A stretch of 64,000 nt of DNA from Bathynomus jamesi (GCA_023014485.1 JAJOZX010000483.1:372501-436500); one strand, 5' to 3'. Shown: positions 1 to 12,116, numbered from the stretch's first letter. Notes: generated by a model from the sequence alone, not told the origin. Program-made: numbers and translations.

Positions 1-548
1 TTTTATTACTTGGTAAGTTAATTCACAAATGTTAAATTATCTAAATAAGTTTTACTCATAAAAAAGACATAATATATACCTAGATTATTACTATATTTTC
101 AGTTAACACAACAGATGGACCAGCTTGTAGGCTCAATACTTGGATCTACCTAAGTAAATCATGTAGAACCGTGTTCTACTGCTCTTTAAGCACTTCCTAG
201 TAATTTAAATTATGCAGTTAGTACAGATAAACTAGCAGTAACCACCATTTTCAGTACAAAACCTTAAATTTAAGTAGCTTTGTTGTATTACTTCCCTTAA
301 TACAAGTGTACAGTACTTAGCTATATACAATAATGAATTCCTGAGTTTTAAGCATGTGAATTATTGGCTATAAGTTCATATTCTTTTTTTTAATATGTGT
401 TGTTTTATGTAAATTCGCATGTAACTTATATATAGCTAATAACTTATGTTTAGACACTGACTCAGGAATTTATTATTGTACTCAGGCTTTAAGTCTGATT
501 GTCTTCAACACTCCATGGCCTCACAGCCATAAATTGGCAATTTATTAT

Positions 549-2519
549 TCAGCTTGATACAGGTCTGTAGTTACTTAGGCTTTTTTTAAAATACTCCTCA
601 ATTTTAGATAAACAATCATTTGATAACTTGTACTGTCTCCCCATTTTCCCAGCAACTGTAGGTGGTTCAATTGAACACAAAACATGTTGGAATGGAATCC
701 AGCAAACGTCCTCTTGTTCAGGCCATTTAAAAGGATTCTTTTTCATGAAATTTACTAATAGATCCTTCTCAGTATCACACACTTCAACTATGTTTCCAAC
801 AAACCAGTCACCTTCATAGAAACAGGCCACATATGTACCAGGTTTATATTGGTAAGCCACATTTTCTTGTGTAGCATTGAGGAAGGAAAGTTGTACGTTA
901 AAGAAATTTTCATCACTAGAAATTTTGTACAGTTTAATGCCTGTTGATGAAGGTCTAAAGCAGTGATATGAACGGGTTCCTGGGATTGTCTTAATTAAGG
1001 AATACCTTTTTTCTAACTCAAATAAATTAGCATTTTCCTCAATTTTAGCTGAATCAATGTACAGAAATTGTATACCATTAATATTAGATTTGCACCAATC
1101 GAACATCTCTTTTGGATTGGTGATGTGACCTTTACTTGTTGCTTGTAGACTTGCCCGGGCAACTAACCTTTTGACGGTGCCACCAACACCATCACAGGGG
1201 CTCTTTCCGTGAGAGGTGGCAAAAAAGTTCCATTCACATGTTAGTTGGAAATCTTTTTCATGTAACACTGAATTAATGATGTTTTTATAGTTTTTATATT
1301 GACTTGCTGCGCCATCGCTAAAGTAACAAATATGTTTTAGTTTAGGATTCTGACTTTTAAGTAATTTCAAGGCTTCACATAAAAAAGAATGAACTGCAGT
1401 TGTGTTGTGTGTAAGTGAATCTGATATTACACAAAAATTTGTAACTTTTAGTTCACCATCAACTTTTTGATAGCAGACTACCGGATGCAAGGTAGCCTGG
1501 GTATTGTCCCAGTGATGCCCTTGTACGGCATCCTGAATTATAAAACTATAGTTTTCAGAGAAGTCAACAAGCACTAATGCTGTAGAATCATTGAGGTTTT
1601 CTTTACAGTCGGACAAATATTTTGATTGGGCTTTTGCTATGAAATGGTGTACTTTCAACTTTTTTGCACTTTCACATATGTCTTCTACTACATTCGAAAC
1701 ACTTTTTGTCATTGTGACCAGTTGGGTATGGTCTGTATGAAGCCACTGCTTAAAGGAAACCTCATCATCCATGTCATAATCATTGTTTTCAAAAATGGTA
1801 AGAAGCCAATCCCGTAATTCATTTAAACCAGGACATGTTTTGCAGTTATTAATCATGCAGTTTCTGGTTTCAGTGTTGCAGACTATTTTCCCTAGTAACT
1901 CTCTTAATTCTACTTTGACGGGGAGTGATTCACATAAAAGTTTAAAGTTCTGGTGTATTTCACAAATGCATACATTGTGTGATCCTTTACTCCCCACACC
2001 CATACACCATTTTGGTCTCAGTTCAAAAAACTTTGATTTGGAGATTTTGTCATTTGGATATTTATTTTTGTAAAGCGTATATAATTCTCTGATATTTGTC
2101 AACAACAGTATTTTCTGCTTGTGAACCTTCCCTTGTGGTGTTTTTATTGATTTGTAGTCTTTTTTACCAGGGCATTCTCTAGTATATTCATTGTTTTGGA
2201 AAAATTCTATCACTCTTTCCTTTATTTCATCGCTTATACCCTTGCTACTCTTTTTATTTCTCATTATAGGAAGGATACCTTCTTTTCTCTTTAAGGCCCT
2301 CACAGCATTAACCATTCTGGCTGACACTTCAAATTCTTTCATAATTCTTTCTCTGGACCAGGTTTTACCAATTGGAAGGAGTGTTAGAATTTGTATCTTT
2401 TCTTGTCTGGTACTAGTTTTACACTTTTCTTTCAGTTCCTCTATCATATGCTGATAACACTTTTCTTCCTCACTCTCTATAGGTTTCTCCGCTTCCTCAT
2501 CCAAAATGCTAGGCTTCAT
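549..2519 (-). CDS. Uncharacterised DDE-type transposase, main exon (656 codons)
   Basis: This is the longest credible ORF in the window. Three acidic blocks resemble a DDE catalytic core: LVLVDFSENYSF near residue 320, YFSDGAASQYKN near 405, and CEWNFFATSHGKSPCDGVGG near 435. All three recur in the degenerate paralogue at 59573-61459, which supports selection on them. Cysteine clusters (CICEIHQ near 185, NCKTCPG near 225) may bind zinc. A short region near 590 (PGTYVACFYEGDWFVGNIVE) resembles a chromo- or Tudor-like barrel and also recurs in the paralogue. The ATG overlaps the stop of the upstream exon reading as ATGA, so the true protein may begin in an earlier exon with a one-base frame change. 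I recognise the protein as a recurrent invertebrate 'uncharacterised' type but cannot assign a named superfamily. Confidence 0.7.
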   Translation of the reverse strand: MKPSILDEEAEKPIESEEEKCYQHMIEELKEKCKTSTRQEKIQILTLLPIGKTWSRERIMKEFEVSARMVNAVRALKRKEGILPIMRNKKSSKGISDEIKERVIEFFQNNEYTRECPGKKDYKSIKTPQGKVHKQKILLLTNIRELYTLYKNKYPNDKISKSKFFELRPKWCMGVGSKGSHNVCICEIHQNFKLLCESLPVKVELRELLGKIVCNTETRNCMINNCKTCPGLNELRDWLLTIFENNDYDMDDEVSFKQWLHTDHTQLVTMTKSVSNVVEDICESAKKLKVHHFIAKAQSKYLSDCKENLNDSTALVLVDFSENYSFIIQDAVQGHHWDNTQATLHPVVCYQKVDGELKVTNFCVISDSLTHNTTAVHSFLCEALKLLKSQNPKLKHICYFSDGAASQYKNYKNIINSVLHEKDFQLTCEWNFFATSHGKSPCDGVGGTVKRLVARASLQATSKGHITNPKEMFDWCKSNINGIQFLYIDSAKIEENANLFELEKRYSLIKTIPGTRSYHCFRPSSTGIKLYKISSDENFFNVQLSFLNATQENVAYQYKPGTYVACFYEGDWFVGNIVEVCDTEKDLLVNFMKKNPFKWPEQEDVCWIPFQHVLCSIEPPTVAGKMGRQYKLSNDCLSKIEEYFKKSLSNYRPVSS

Positions 2520-2811
2520 ATGAAGTACTTTTGACAGCTTTGATTTTTTGATGTTTCAATTTGCTTTAGTTTCCTTTTCGCGTAAAACTTTCGATCTCTT
2601 GCTCTTACATACTTAATGGGTGAGCATTCTAGTGAACCTAACGTTTCGTCAAATGTCTCCTTAACTATTTCTTCTGGAACATATTCATCACTACCTGAGT
2701 CTTTTTCATCTTCAATCGTCTTGGCTCTAGAGAAGCATGTTGAGCAAAGTTTCTGTCCTGGTATCAGATTCAGTCTAGTTGCTATGTCTTTGTCAATAAT
2801 TTGTAGTGATT
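2516..2811 (-). CDS. Probable second exon of the same transposase gene
   Basis: An acceptor (TTTGCAG) ends at 2812 and opens a frame with LNLIPGQKLCSTCFSRAK, then an acidic stretch (EDEKDSGSDEYVPEE) and a basic tail, ending at TGA 2516-2518. The CSTCF pair matches a CNCY pair in exon 1 of the paralogue at 58672, so this is N-terminal DNA-binding sequence. The exon ends in a different frame from the main exon, with stop and start overlapping as ATGA. Either one base has been gained or lost, or a small splice adjusts the frame. Confidence 0.55.
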
Positions 2812-3030
2812 CTGCAAATAAAGTAGGGTAATGTAAACTCTAAACACATTGGAAAATAATTTTAAAACCTCAACATTTGGTTATAGGCTATTCGTATAAA
2901 ATATTCAAAACATATGCATTCAGTAGCACAGTATATAGCCTACCCTATTAAAATTAAATAGCTAATTTAGGTTACAATTTACAATATAAACTTCTTTATG
3001 AAATATAAATATATTAGTACCTATATTTAC

Positions 3031-3307
3031 TTATTATCTTCTTTCGATGATTTCTCCATGGATCTTGGCAGCTACGTTGCATTTGTTGGTAATGCATTCC
3101 AAACATTTTTTCATGGTGGTAGCATACAGTAGCACTATTTGGGTTGATTACAGTTGCTTTTGTTCTCCACAATAGCAGTTTCCTTGTTTCATCTGTCAGC
3201 TCATGTAAGGTATACATACCCACCTTCCTGGTGAGTCTGTGTTCATGACATGGATCATCCAAGTACATACCAAAGCTGCACTTTGATTCTTGATTAGAAT
3301 AAGCCAT
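3031..3307 (-). CDS. Probable first exon, cysteine/histidine-rich
   Basis: The ATG at 3307 starts a short frame with spaced Cys and His residues (KCSFG, DPCHEH, VCYHHEKMFG), as expected for an N-terminal zinc-binding, DNA-recognition module. A donor (AATAA then GTAAAT) at 3031/3030 joins in phase 1 to the acceptor at 2812 across a 219-bp intron, giving a continuous frame. It corresponds to the paralogue's first exon (CCDP...H) by position and by its leading Cys/His pattern only. It could also be an unrelated THAP- or MYM-like finger. Confidence 0.5.
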
Positions 3308-4368
3308 TATTACAGGCAGTAAAATTAAGTTAATTGCTCTAGTTAAATTTTCTGAAAATAAAAGATCATGATCTATAAAATAGGCCTGGACATTAATGAT
3401 TAACCATCATGTTTTACATTTATAAGAATATACAAAGCGAAATGAGCTACCCAGAGCCCTTCGAGTCGCTGGTTGTTTTGACAGACATATTAAATTTCTT
3501 GTATGTTTTAGACTTATTTACATATTATTACAATTGTAAATCAACTTAAGTAATAAAATGGAAGTAAAATTACAATTCAATGTCATAAATAGAAATTTAA
3601 AAATTTAAAAATTTTGCAAAAATTTGAGATTTTTCACAAAAAGCACTTTTCTTTGAATCACCAAAACTATATGAAGGAGTTGAGTTGAGATCTATTCCTT
3701 AATATATGTTTTTTTACACATATGTATCTTTCTTTACTAGAAGTATCAACTCCCTGACTAATTTCGGACACCTTTATATTAAACCCCAAATTTGATGTTA
3801 ATTTTGCAAATTTTGTGAAAATATCAACTTTTGGAGATTTTTAAAAATAAAAATAAATCCTTTTTTGGTTATTTTTTTTATTTCACTCATAAATTTACAA
3901 TCCATAGAGACTATTAGGAGTATTAAAACAGCTGTGATTGATGTAGAACTAAAACTTTTGAAAATGGTAGAGTCGTAAAAGTGGGAGGAATTGATGCAAG
4001 CTTCAAAATGGAGCCATATTTAAGCCCTTGTAACTTAGAAACTATTTGTTTCACACCCTTTTTGCTTGCAAAATTGAAAAGCCCACCAGAAGTTGTATTG
4101 GCATGACAAATTTGAAGCTTCTACCCCTATTAGAAGACACTTTTCAAGGCCTCTCAAAATGAAAACGTTGGCCAATCAAGCCCAACATGGGCATTTTTTG
4201 TCGAAGGTGGGGGCCATTTAAGCGACCATAAAATTAAAAGTTTTTGACTGAGGAAGCTAAAATTTTAGATTTAAGCTATTGAATGATGTATGAATCAACC
4301 CTGAAAATTTGAAGAAAATCGGAGATGGTCACCCGACAACCCCTGTACCAATTGAGCTGGAATGACCC
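3308..4368. other. Non-coding 5' flank and terminus of the DDE element
   Basis: I see no gene here. The sequence is AT-rich, with poly-A/T stretches between 3590 and 3880. From 4160 to 4368 it becomes less AT-rich and ends in the inferred terminus. Confidence 0.4.
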
Positions 4369-6528
4369 CATAGATAATTCAGTGTCTTTTAATGCCTGTG
4401 CAGTGGTAACACTGGTCATTTTTTTTTGCTTGCAGGACATTGTATAAAATTTCTACGTGTTTCATTCCAGAATAAAAGAATAAGAGCCAAAAATTAAACT
4501 CCTCATCTTCAAGCAACCTTTTGAATCCAATAGACTCGCATATACTTTTATCATGCCAACCCTCATCATTCTGAATTCTTCCAAAACATTCAGTGAGCTC
4601 CTCTTTGTTCTCTTTAACACTATTAACCACTCTGGAATGAAAATTCCATCTTGTTTGGGACACATGAGGAATACGTGTTTGACAAATTTCAAGAAGCAGA
4701 CTACTTCGCTTTGGAGACATTAAAAAATGTGCTAATTCCATTTAGGATCGAGAAAAACAGTTTCATATTTTTATTTGATGAGCAGACATTTTTAACGGTA
4801 ATATTTAGCTGGTGTGCTTAACAGTGAATGTAATGTGCATGTGGATAAATTTTCTTCATTTGAACATGTACACCACAATGTAGGCCACGCATTACAGCCG
4901 CCCCATCATATGCCTGTGCAACGAGTTTATGTTTGAGATTAAATTTTTGTAGTTCTTCAGTAAGCACATTTGTAAGTCCATTTGCAGTCCTATCTCCAAC
5001 TTTAGCAAATATTATGAATCTTTCAACAGGTTCGAAGTTTTTTAGATATCGTAGTATAATTACAAATTGTGAATTACAAGTCACGTCTGTTGTTTCATCG
5101 GCTTGGACAGAAACAAAACTTATTTCATCTATTTCCTTTTTTATTTCATCAATGTAAAGTTACTTCATAGATGCATTCCAAAAGATCATTTTGAATTGTT
5201 TTAGATGTGTTTTTTGCAACTTTGTTGTTTTCAAGATGGTCACTCAGCGTACTATCTAAGGTAGCTGTATAGCTAATCATGTCTAAAAATACTCCACGAT
5301 TGCAGGATTGTTCACCTTCATTATGTCCTCGTAATGAGAGCTCATGCGTACCACAGAATTTTAAGCGGTTAATTATTCTTGATAAAACATGCCTATTCTT
5401 GTCCACAATTTCATTATGTCTGAATGCCATGGCGATATCCCTCATTAATAACAGATAAAATATTTGTGGTTCCAAACATTCTGAACTGGACAGCATTGTT
5501 TATATGAGATTTACTAGATTCGTGTTTCTGGATTCGTTCAGAAAGATGTTTTAAATCTTTACAACCAGTTTTAGTCCACAAACTTTCTCCTCCATATAAT
5601 AGACAATAAAAACAAAATAAGGAACTCTTTGCACTACTAACCATCAGCCATTCTTTCTTACCAAACCAATTGCTTGAAAATGTTCTCAGTTTTTTTCCAT
5701 CTCGCTGTGTAATTATTATGTCTGTAGGCTGATATACACCCAGTCTTTTTATTTCTAATTTTTCCTCCAGTTTTAAGGAGGAAAATGGCTTTTTTAATAT
5801 CTCGTCTACTCTGTTCATCATATACCAGTAAGGGTAGACAAACTTTGGTTAAATATTAATGATATTATTCGCCACCAAATCGATTAGAACACTATAATTA
5901 AGCACTACCATACCATTCACTTCCAGTTTCCTAAACAGACTGGATTCAAATAAAAAGAAAAGCTAATCAGCTGTTCCATTTTCAATGACATAATCTTTGA
6001 CTATTCAAAGAAAATGTAATTGGAGTGTAACTAATTAAAATTACACATTGAAAAAGGTAAATATAAAATGAACTGTAAATGAATAAAAACATCTTTACAT
6101 TGTGGGAATTAATGACCCCCATCTGTTCATTAAATAGATTAATATTTATTCATTGACAAAAAAACCCACCGTAAACAATCTCTAAATCAGATATGACTGC
6201 GATAATTTAAACAAAAATTTTCAGCCTTCCGGGCCACTTCACCGTGGCCCCAAGATCAGCATATTAAACCAATCAGGAGAAATCAGGATCCACGCGGTGC
6301 GTCAATTCTCGTAATACTGTGTTATAAAATAGTGTATATAGGGCCAATTTAAATGAGCCCTTTAGATATAAGATTTCATGCTCATGTTGAAGAAAGTGTC
6401 TATAACTTAGAAAAAAAATATGTTACATATCTAATTCGAAAACTTAATAATTTATTTCATTTTTTTGCTTTTGTGCAGAGATTACTGGTGGGGCCCAGCC
6501 CCTATGGCCCTTATAGAGGAGCCGCCAC

Positions 6529-6530
<2 letters not shown>
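4369..6530 (-). mobile_element. ZMYM1-like hAT element, truncated by the DDE element
   Basis: The right terminus reads CAGTGGCGGCTCCTC inward from 6530, a classic hAT-type end. The minus-strand coding region occupies 4379-5821, and the space between is AT-rich. The left end is lost at 4368, where the neighbouring element begins in the middle of coding sequence. Confidence 0.65.
4379..5821 (-). pseudogene. hAT transposase of the ZMYM1-like type, frameshifted
   Basis: Read from 5821 downward, the fragments give an N-terminal TTF-type zinc finger (FSSNWFGKKEWLMVSSAKSS, then CFYCLLYGG and a KHESSKSHI end), a central stretch, and the hAT nuclease core motif AYDGAAVMRG followed by CGVHVQ. The last fragment (SQTRWNFHSRVVNS) is the usual W-containing segment. 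Frame changes occur near 5450, 5150-5085 and 4818-4741, and again near 4400. The hAT C-terminal dimerisation region is missing because coding sequence stops at 4368. In intact relatives this gene would be a single exon encoding a cut-and-paste transposase. Confidence 0.75.

Positions 6531-6532
<2 letters not shown>

Positions 6533-6566
<34 letters not shown>
6533..6566. repeat. (TA)n microsatellite
   Basis: Pure TA repeat lying between the hAT terminus at 6530 and the mariner end at 6567. Confidence 0.95.
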
Positions 6567-6569
<3 letters not shown>

Positions 6570-6991
6570 GGTGTCCGAGAATTATCTGTACAATTTCATC
6601 TTTTAATAAAATTCTTGATAACACACGTAAAATTCTTAAACAAGATTATTTAGAATCTGTATTTTAAAATTCTTTTATTAAAGTAACGTTGTTACAAACA
6701 TTCGATATGTGCACTATTAGTGATTCGCAAAACATCCAATCGATACTCCAAATGTTGCCATGTACGCTGCAGCATATCCACATCAATTCGCTCAATAGCA
6801 GCTGTGATTCTTGCTTTTAAATCATCAATGTCTGTCACCCGCGAACATTTCTAAAAAACTTGTCAAAACGTGGTATCAGAAAAACTTAATGAGATTCTCT
6901 GTAAAATGGGACAACACTGGAATTTCTACACTTCATGGTTGACTTTTAATAACAGCCAAAAATTGTACAGATAATTCTCGGACACCCGGTG
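6567..6991 (-). mobile_element. Internally deleted mariner-type element (CAGGGTGTCC ends)
   Basis: The ends are inverted repeats: CAGGGTGTCCGAGAATTATC on the left, and its complement on the right with two extra bases (ATTCTCGGACACCC). A TA precedes the left end. The interior keeps only the last part of a transposase on the minus strand, with the typical C-terminal string WQHLEYRLDVLRITNSAHIE near 6700-6780. All catalytic residues are deleted, so it could only move with a transposase supplied in trans. Confidence 0.8.
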
Positions 6992-6997
6992 TATGTA

Positions 6998-7002
6998 TGT
7001 AT

Positions 7003-7038
<36 letters not shown>

Positions 7039-7066
7039 ATTATTATATATAAATATATATATATAT
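6998..7066. repeat. (TA)n-rich tract
   Basis: Imperfect TA/TAT repeat between the mariner remnant and the LINE 3' end. Confidence 0.9.
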
Positions 7067-7079
7067 TACCTTATGAACC

Positions 7080-9640
7080 TTACTTTATGTTGTTTCCTGT
7101 GTTGGTCTCTCTTCACACGGAGGTCAAGCTGGTGGCCCCGCCTCTAGGTCTGGCCTGGTGGAGGAGCGAGTTGCTTTCTTGCGCTCTCCACCGTACATAG
7201 CCAGGCACGCCCGGCTCATCTGGTACTGTCCTGAGCCAGGCATCCAGTCTTTTCTTGAAGACTTCCACTTTGACCCCCGTTCCGTTTCTGAGGTCCTTAG
7301 GAAGCTGGTTGAAAAGTCTTGGCCCCCTGACAACCAAGCTATTTTCCTTCAGGGTTGAGGAGGTCCCTTGTGGTGCTTTTAATTTGGGAACACTACACAT
7401 TCTGCCTTTCCTATTTTCCAGTGTTGTTTGAATGGTAATTGGGTTTAGTTTTAGGTTTGGTACCAGTTTTTCAATCATTTTCCATATGTAGATTATGATG
7501 TACCTCTCTCTCTCTCTCTCTCTCTCTTCTTTCCAGTGAGTACAGATTTAGTTTACATAGTGTTTCCCAGTAGTTGAGTTCTTTGCAGCCATCAATCTTG
7601 GCTGTGAAATGCCTTTGCGTTTCTTCTAGTTTATTAGTTTCTTCCTTTTTGTATGGGGACATCAAAACTGAGCAGTATTCAAGTTTTGGTATAATCAGTG
7701 TTTTTAGCAGGGGAATCATTACTGTCCTGTCCCTTCTCTTGAACGTTCTTAGAACCTGTCCGGCGACTCTTTTTGCTTTATTTATCACTATCTGATTTTA
7801 TGTTTCAAATTTCACATCATCTATCATTATTATCCTGAGATCAATCGCTTTCATGCTTCTCTGAATTTCCTGTCTATCTGGAGCATAATATGCAGTCTGT
7901 TTAAGTTCTTCTTTTCTACCATATCTCAAGAGCTGAAATTTCTCGGCGTTGAATGACATCATGTTGTCTTCTAACTATTTGTATATTTTGTTCGTGTCCC
8001 GCTGCAAGGCCTCCACATCATGTACATCGCTGATTTTTCTGCTGATCTTTGTATTGTCTGCAAAGGATGTTACTATACTATTGCTGTTTACTCCGCTGTC
8101 TATGTCTGTTAGCATGATAATGAACAGGAGTCAGGCCAGTACTGTCCCTTGTGGTACTGACGACCTGCAGACGATCACTAAGGAAGTTGTAGATCCATTT
8201 TCCCACTTTGCCTGTTATTCCCATGTCTTTAATTTTGTGCGCTATTATACCATGGTCACATTTATCGAAAGCTTTAGCAAAATCTGTGTATATAACATCG
8301 TAGTTGTCATTGCCTTCCAATGCATCTAGGATATTGTTGCAGTGCTCTATTAGTTGTGATAGGCATGATCTACCTGATCGGAATCCATGCTGATTTTCGT
8401 TGAATCTTTCCCGTGTCTCCAGGAAATCATAAATTCTCTCTCTAACTATTCTTTCAAATACTTTGGTGAGGTGGGATGTCAATGACACTGGTCTATAAGT
8501 TCTTTGCTTGAGATCTGTCCCCTCCTTTATATATAGGGACAATGTTTGCTCTTTTCAAGATGCTCGGTATTTCCCCAGTGTCTAGGGATCTTCTCCATAT
8601 CCAGTATAAAGGTGTAGCTATTTCATTTTTACAGTTTTTAATCAATAATGCATTCCAATTGTCCGGACCTGCAGCTGAATGTAGTTTCATTTGTCCTATA
8701 GCTCTCGCTACATCTTCTGGTGTAAACTCAAAGTCTGTTATATACTCTCCTTGCAATTCCTCTTCAAAGAATGCATTTATATCAGGTATCGCTTTGTCAC
8801 TTCTTGGGGTACTGAAAACTGATTCATATTGAGCTCTCAATGTATCAGATATTTCTTTTGGATCGTCGGTTAGTTCATTATTTCCCGTCCTTAAGGGCCC
8901 AATAGCAGGGCGCATTTTTGTTTTCCTTTTTGCATAGCTACCGTATAGAAGTATTTTGGATTTTCCTTTATTGCTTCTACCGCCTTTTCCTCTTCCCTCT
9001 CTGTATGGTCCTTAATCAGGGCTTGTATTTCCCTATTGATACCCTCCAGTTTTTCTTTTATTGTTTTCCTGCCATTATCTCCACAGTTTCCTAACTTCGC
9101 TTCCACTCTCTTTTGCAGAATAGTCTTCTCTTTTGCCTTTCTAGCCAGCTCCTCTTTCCTTTTGGCTGTGATTTCGGAGCATATTTTTCTAAAATTCTCA
9201 GCATTTTTTCCTCCAAGGTTGTTAGTATTTCTTCAGTTGTTTTATCTCTTTCAACGCATCTAACTCTGACCGGAACTGTTCTATCAAAATCGCGTTTTTC
9301 TGATTTGACACCACGTGTTGGTGTTTCAGTTCAACTATCGACTTTTGTACTTCATTATACTGTTTGAGGAGCACCGAGACATTTACGTCACCCATAGAGA
9401 TTACCGGTATTCTATGGAAGTTAGTAACGTAAAAGGTAATATTATTCTCATTATCCCGGAGGGTCGACACTTTATTTATAATGTCTTTCAGGGTATTCTC
9501 ATTTTTAGAATTACCTTTACGAGTTGGGAGGGAAGCACCAAACAGGGTGCTTACTTGTACCCTCGCATGTTCTATTCCTTCCGAATCATAAAAATCATGA
9601 CAGACAGATACAAATAGGTCTGACTTAATATGATCTACTT
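7080..9640 (-). pseudogene. Non-LTR retrotransposon (LINE), inactivated
   Basis: From 9640 downward the minus strand shows an ORF1-like segment (FYDSEGIEHARVQV, then NITFYVTNFHRIPV), a linker (IKENPKYFYTVA), and a reverse transcriptase: GPDNWNALLIKNC near 8660, YRPVSLTSHLTKVFERIV near 8440, NENQHGFRSGRSC near 8390, IYTDFAKAFDKCDHG near 8280. The catalytic box near 8050-8064 reads FADNTK instead of FADDTK. The C-terminal part has PKLEYCSV near 7690 and RGPRLFNQLP near 7320. No APE endonuclease lies between ORF1 and the linker, so that segment has been deleted. Several frameshifts and a (CT)n tract at 7501-7528 break the frame. The clade is probably CR1- or Jockey-like. Confidence 0.85.
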
Positions 9641-11618
9641 TGTCGAATATGAAACATAAGAGGATTTTCTACATTTTCTATATATATATATATATATGTT
9701 AACCCCCGCCTTTATGGCCCTGAGTCAGTTCGGATTCGACAGGGGGGTTCTGGTTAGGAGGCAAGCAACGGATGTTTCTTCTTTATACTTTTCTATAATT
9801 CTTTTCGGTCGCCTTGAATGGTGGGTTGCCACTCTGTTAATTCTTTTCTTTCGATGATTCTCTGATCCTTTCTCTTATATACTAAAATTATCGACTTTTC
9901 TTTTATAACTTGTCGACTTGACTGAGTTCCTGAAGAGAGCACGGCTCGAAGGGAAAAATAAAAAAGTTTCTCTTACTTTGGTTTACTTCTTAAAAATTAC
10001 AGTTAGTACTCTGAATTTACAGGGGTAGAGGTTCGACCTCTTTCGACCATGGCTCAGGCCGGAATCTAAAAATATTAAAAAGGCAAGGGGCCTCTGCCCC
10101 CTCCTAATGAGGTGCTACTATGAAGTCTAATGGAGAAGTGCCTTAAATGAAGTACAATGATGAAGTGAAGTAATTTTACAAGTACAGTATAATATAGCCT
10201 AAATGTTTGGGGGAGACAATCGAAGGTTAAGTTTCCCCCCTTTTTTTAAACACATCAGATGTTTTTTTGAAAGATTTCAACTAAAAACAATAAAAAAAAT
10301 ATAAATAAAACTAATCGTATATTTTTGCCGAGTTTACATTTTTGACGGCAATATCATTTCGTAATAGTGCACATGAGTACAAATTGAGTACATGACTGAG
10401 TACATATTAATTTTGGTTCATTACAATAACAATTACAATTACCAATTTAATTCACATTCACTTGTTGTTTAATTACACTTCCATTTTAAAGTACATTCTT
10501 ACATGATAAATTAAATCATTACATTCAATTACAGTTTCATTGAAGTACATTACATTATATTAAATCAAGTATTACAGTTAATTACAATTAAACAGTTACT
10601 ATAACTTTTCGTTTTTACAGTGTTTCATATTAATAGACAATTAAGATGTTAGAAATATAATACAAAGTACATGGGCACATAACACACATAATATAACATA
10701 ACGCATGATAATGTTATAAATTCAAATCAGAGCGAAAGTAGACTTTTTTTATCTTAGAAGCGTTCAATTCTGTCGGTCAGCGGAATTCGATCTTACTAAG
10801 CATTGTTTTGAGTTCACCTCGGGAGGTCATATAATTAAAAATAAAAATGAAAAAAATAATACGAGAACGTTTTTTCACGTTCTCGAACGAAGGCATGAAG
10901 TTTCGCGTTGACACGAGTAAAAATGAATATTTAATAAAATTTATATAGTTACAATGATCAAGGGAAATCAATGACGTAAAAAGAATACATGTACGTAATC
11001 ATGATCGTCAATAGACAAGTACGACTGCACACAGTAGTGTACACATATCATTCGTCACACAATAGGTTGTGCGCGTAATATAGACACGAGTAAACATACT
11101 GATAAGTTGATAGGGCATAAGTAGACAATAGGTAGATGAATAAGTAATAAAATTAATAAAGGATAGCGGTTGAGAAAGAACATGAATGTAAGAATGAGTA
11201 TGGTTGAATAATAATGTTTATACTCATACAACATATAAATAATGACTTCTATAGTGTGTTTCATCCTTAGCATGATGTTAAAGAATTTTCATACATTGGA
11301 TACTAGATATGTGATGAAGGGAAAATGTGACATCATAGTTATTGAATTTTTACGTATAGTACAAATCATTGTGAGGAAGATTTACAAGAACGAATTAGAG
11401 AGACAGAGTGGGAAACGTAAAGAGAATAAAGTTATTTTGTGACATCATAGTGTATAAGTCATTATTAGAAAGATGAATTACAAAAATACAGGAATGAATA
11501 AAGACGTACAAATCGAAATTCTATCCAAAACTCGCTTATGTGATTTTTGGTTTCTTATGTAAAAATGGACAATGAATTCATATAATGAAGGTGTAGGAAT
11601 TGTTCATTGTTCACTTTT

Positions 11619-11620
<2 letters not shown>
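9641..11620. other. Unassigned AT-rich interval
   Basis: A short (TA)n lies at 9680-9697. From about 9700 to 10120 the sequence is less AT-rich and ends in a run containing AGGGGCCTCTGCCCCCTCC; it could be a solo LTR or an old element, but I found no matching second copy. From 10130 onward it is AT-rich with ATTACA-like words. No gene is supported. Confidence 0.5.

Positions 11621-11667
<47 letters not shown>
11621..11667. repeat. (TA)n microsatellite
   Basis: Long pure TA run immediately before the first unit of the tRNA-like array. Confidence 0.95.
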
Positions 11668-11672
<5 letters not shown>

Positions 11673-11777
11673 CAACTGCAAAGAACACGCAGTATAATAA
11701 CGTAAAGAAACGACGCTTGTATAGGAGATATTCGCGCAAGACGAGAGAGAGAGAGAACGGAACAAATGAAAAAATGA

Positions 11778-11849
11778 GGTAACCACCTGGGAATCGAACC
11801 CGGGATCTTCCGATTGCCGGTCAGACGCGATACCATTACACCATGGACC
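11778..11849 (-). tRNA. tRNA-like segment, unit 1 (probable tRNA-derived repeat, not a functional tRNA)
   Basis: This 72-nt segment has a good A box (TGGTGTAATGG) and a perfect B box (GGTTCGATTCC), so it could recruit RNA polymerase III, and a TTTTTT run lies just beyond its 3' end. A five-pair anticodon stem TCTGA/TCGGA closes a seven-base loop CCGGCAA, which would put GGC in the anticodon position but with C instead of U at position 33. The acceptor arms pair only if a two-base bulge is allowed. Its 5' half resembles tRNA-Gln and the middle resembles tRNA-Arg, so no isotype is assigned. Confidence 0.5.
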
Positions 11850-12044
11850 TCACTCTTCCAATGCCGTAATTCTTCTACATACTCGCAGAAACCATGCCCC
11901 AAGGGGGCACCTCCCGCATGCCGTAACATTATATACCTTCAACTGCAAAGAACACGCAGTATAAATAACGTAAAGAAACGACGCTTGTATAGGAGATATT
12001 CCGCGCAAGACGAGAGAGAGAGAACGGAACAAATGAAAAAATGA

Positions 12045-12116
12045 GGTAACCACCTGGGAATCGAACCCGGGATCTTCCGATTGCCGGTCAGACGCGATAC
12101 CATTACACCATGGACC
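12045..12116 (-). tRNA. tRNA-like segment, unit 2
   Basis: Identical by eye to the segment at 11778-11849, including A box, B box and non-pairing acceptor ends. Confidence 0.5.

Larger units (their letters stand above)
1..4368 (-). mobile_element. DDE transposon with GGGTCATTCCA terminus, left end outside window
   Basis: The element carries the minus-strand transposase gene at 549-3307. Its 5' (right) terminus is placed at 4368, where the inward-reading sequence is GGGTCATTCCAGC. The same ten-base end, GGAATGACCC on the plus strand, closes the element at 31390-36846. Immediately beyond 4368 lies hAT transposase coding sequence that stops abruptly, so this element probably inserted into that hAT; the bases CATA after 4368 would be a 4-bp target duplication, but the other copy is outside the window. 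Bases 1-548 are AT-rich 3' flank with a small hairpin (328-345 pairs with 458-475). Bases 3308-4368 hold no gene that I can see. Confidence 0.6.

Noticed and set aside
9700..10130. Solo LTR
   Set aside because: Less AT-rich with a TGTTA start, but no second copy, primer binding site or clear TG...CA end pair was found.
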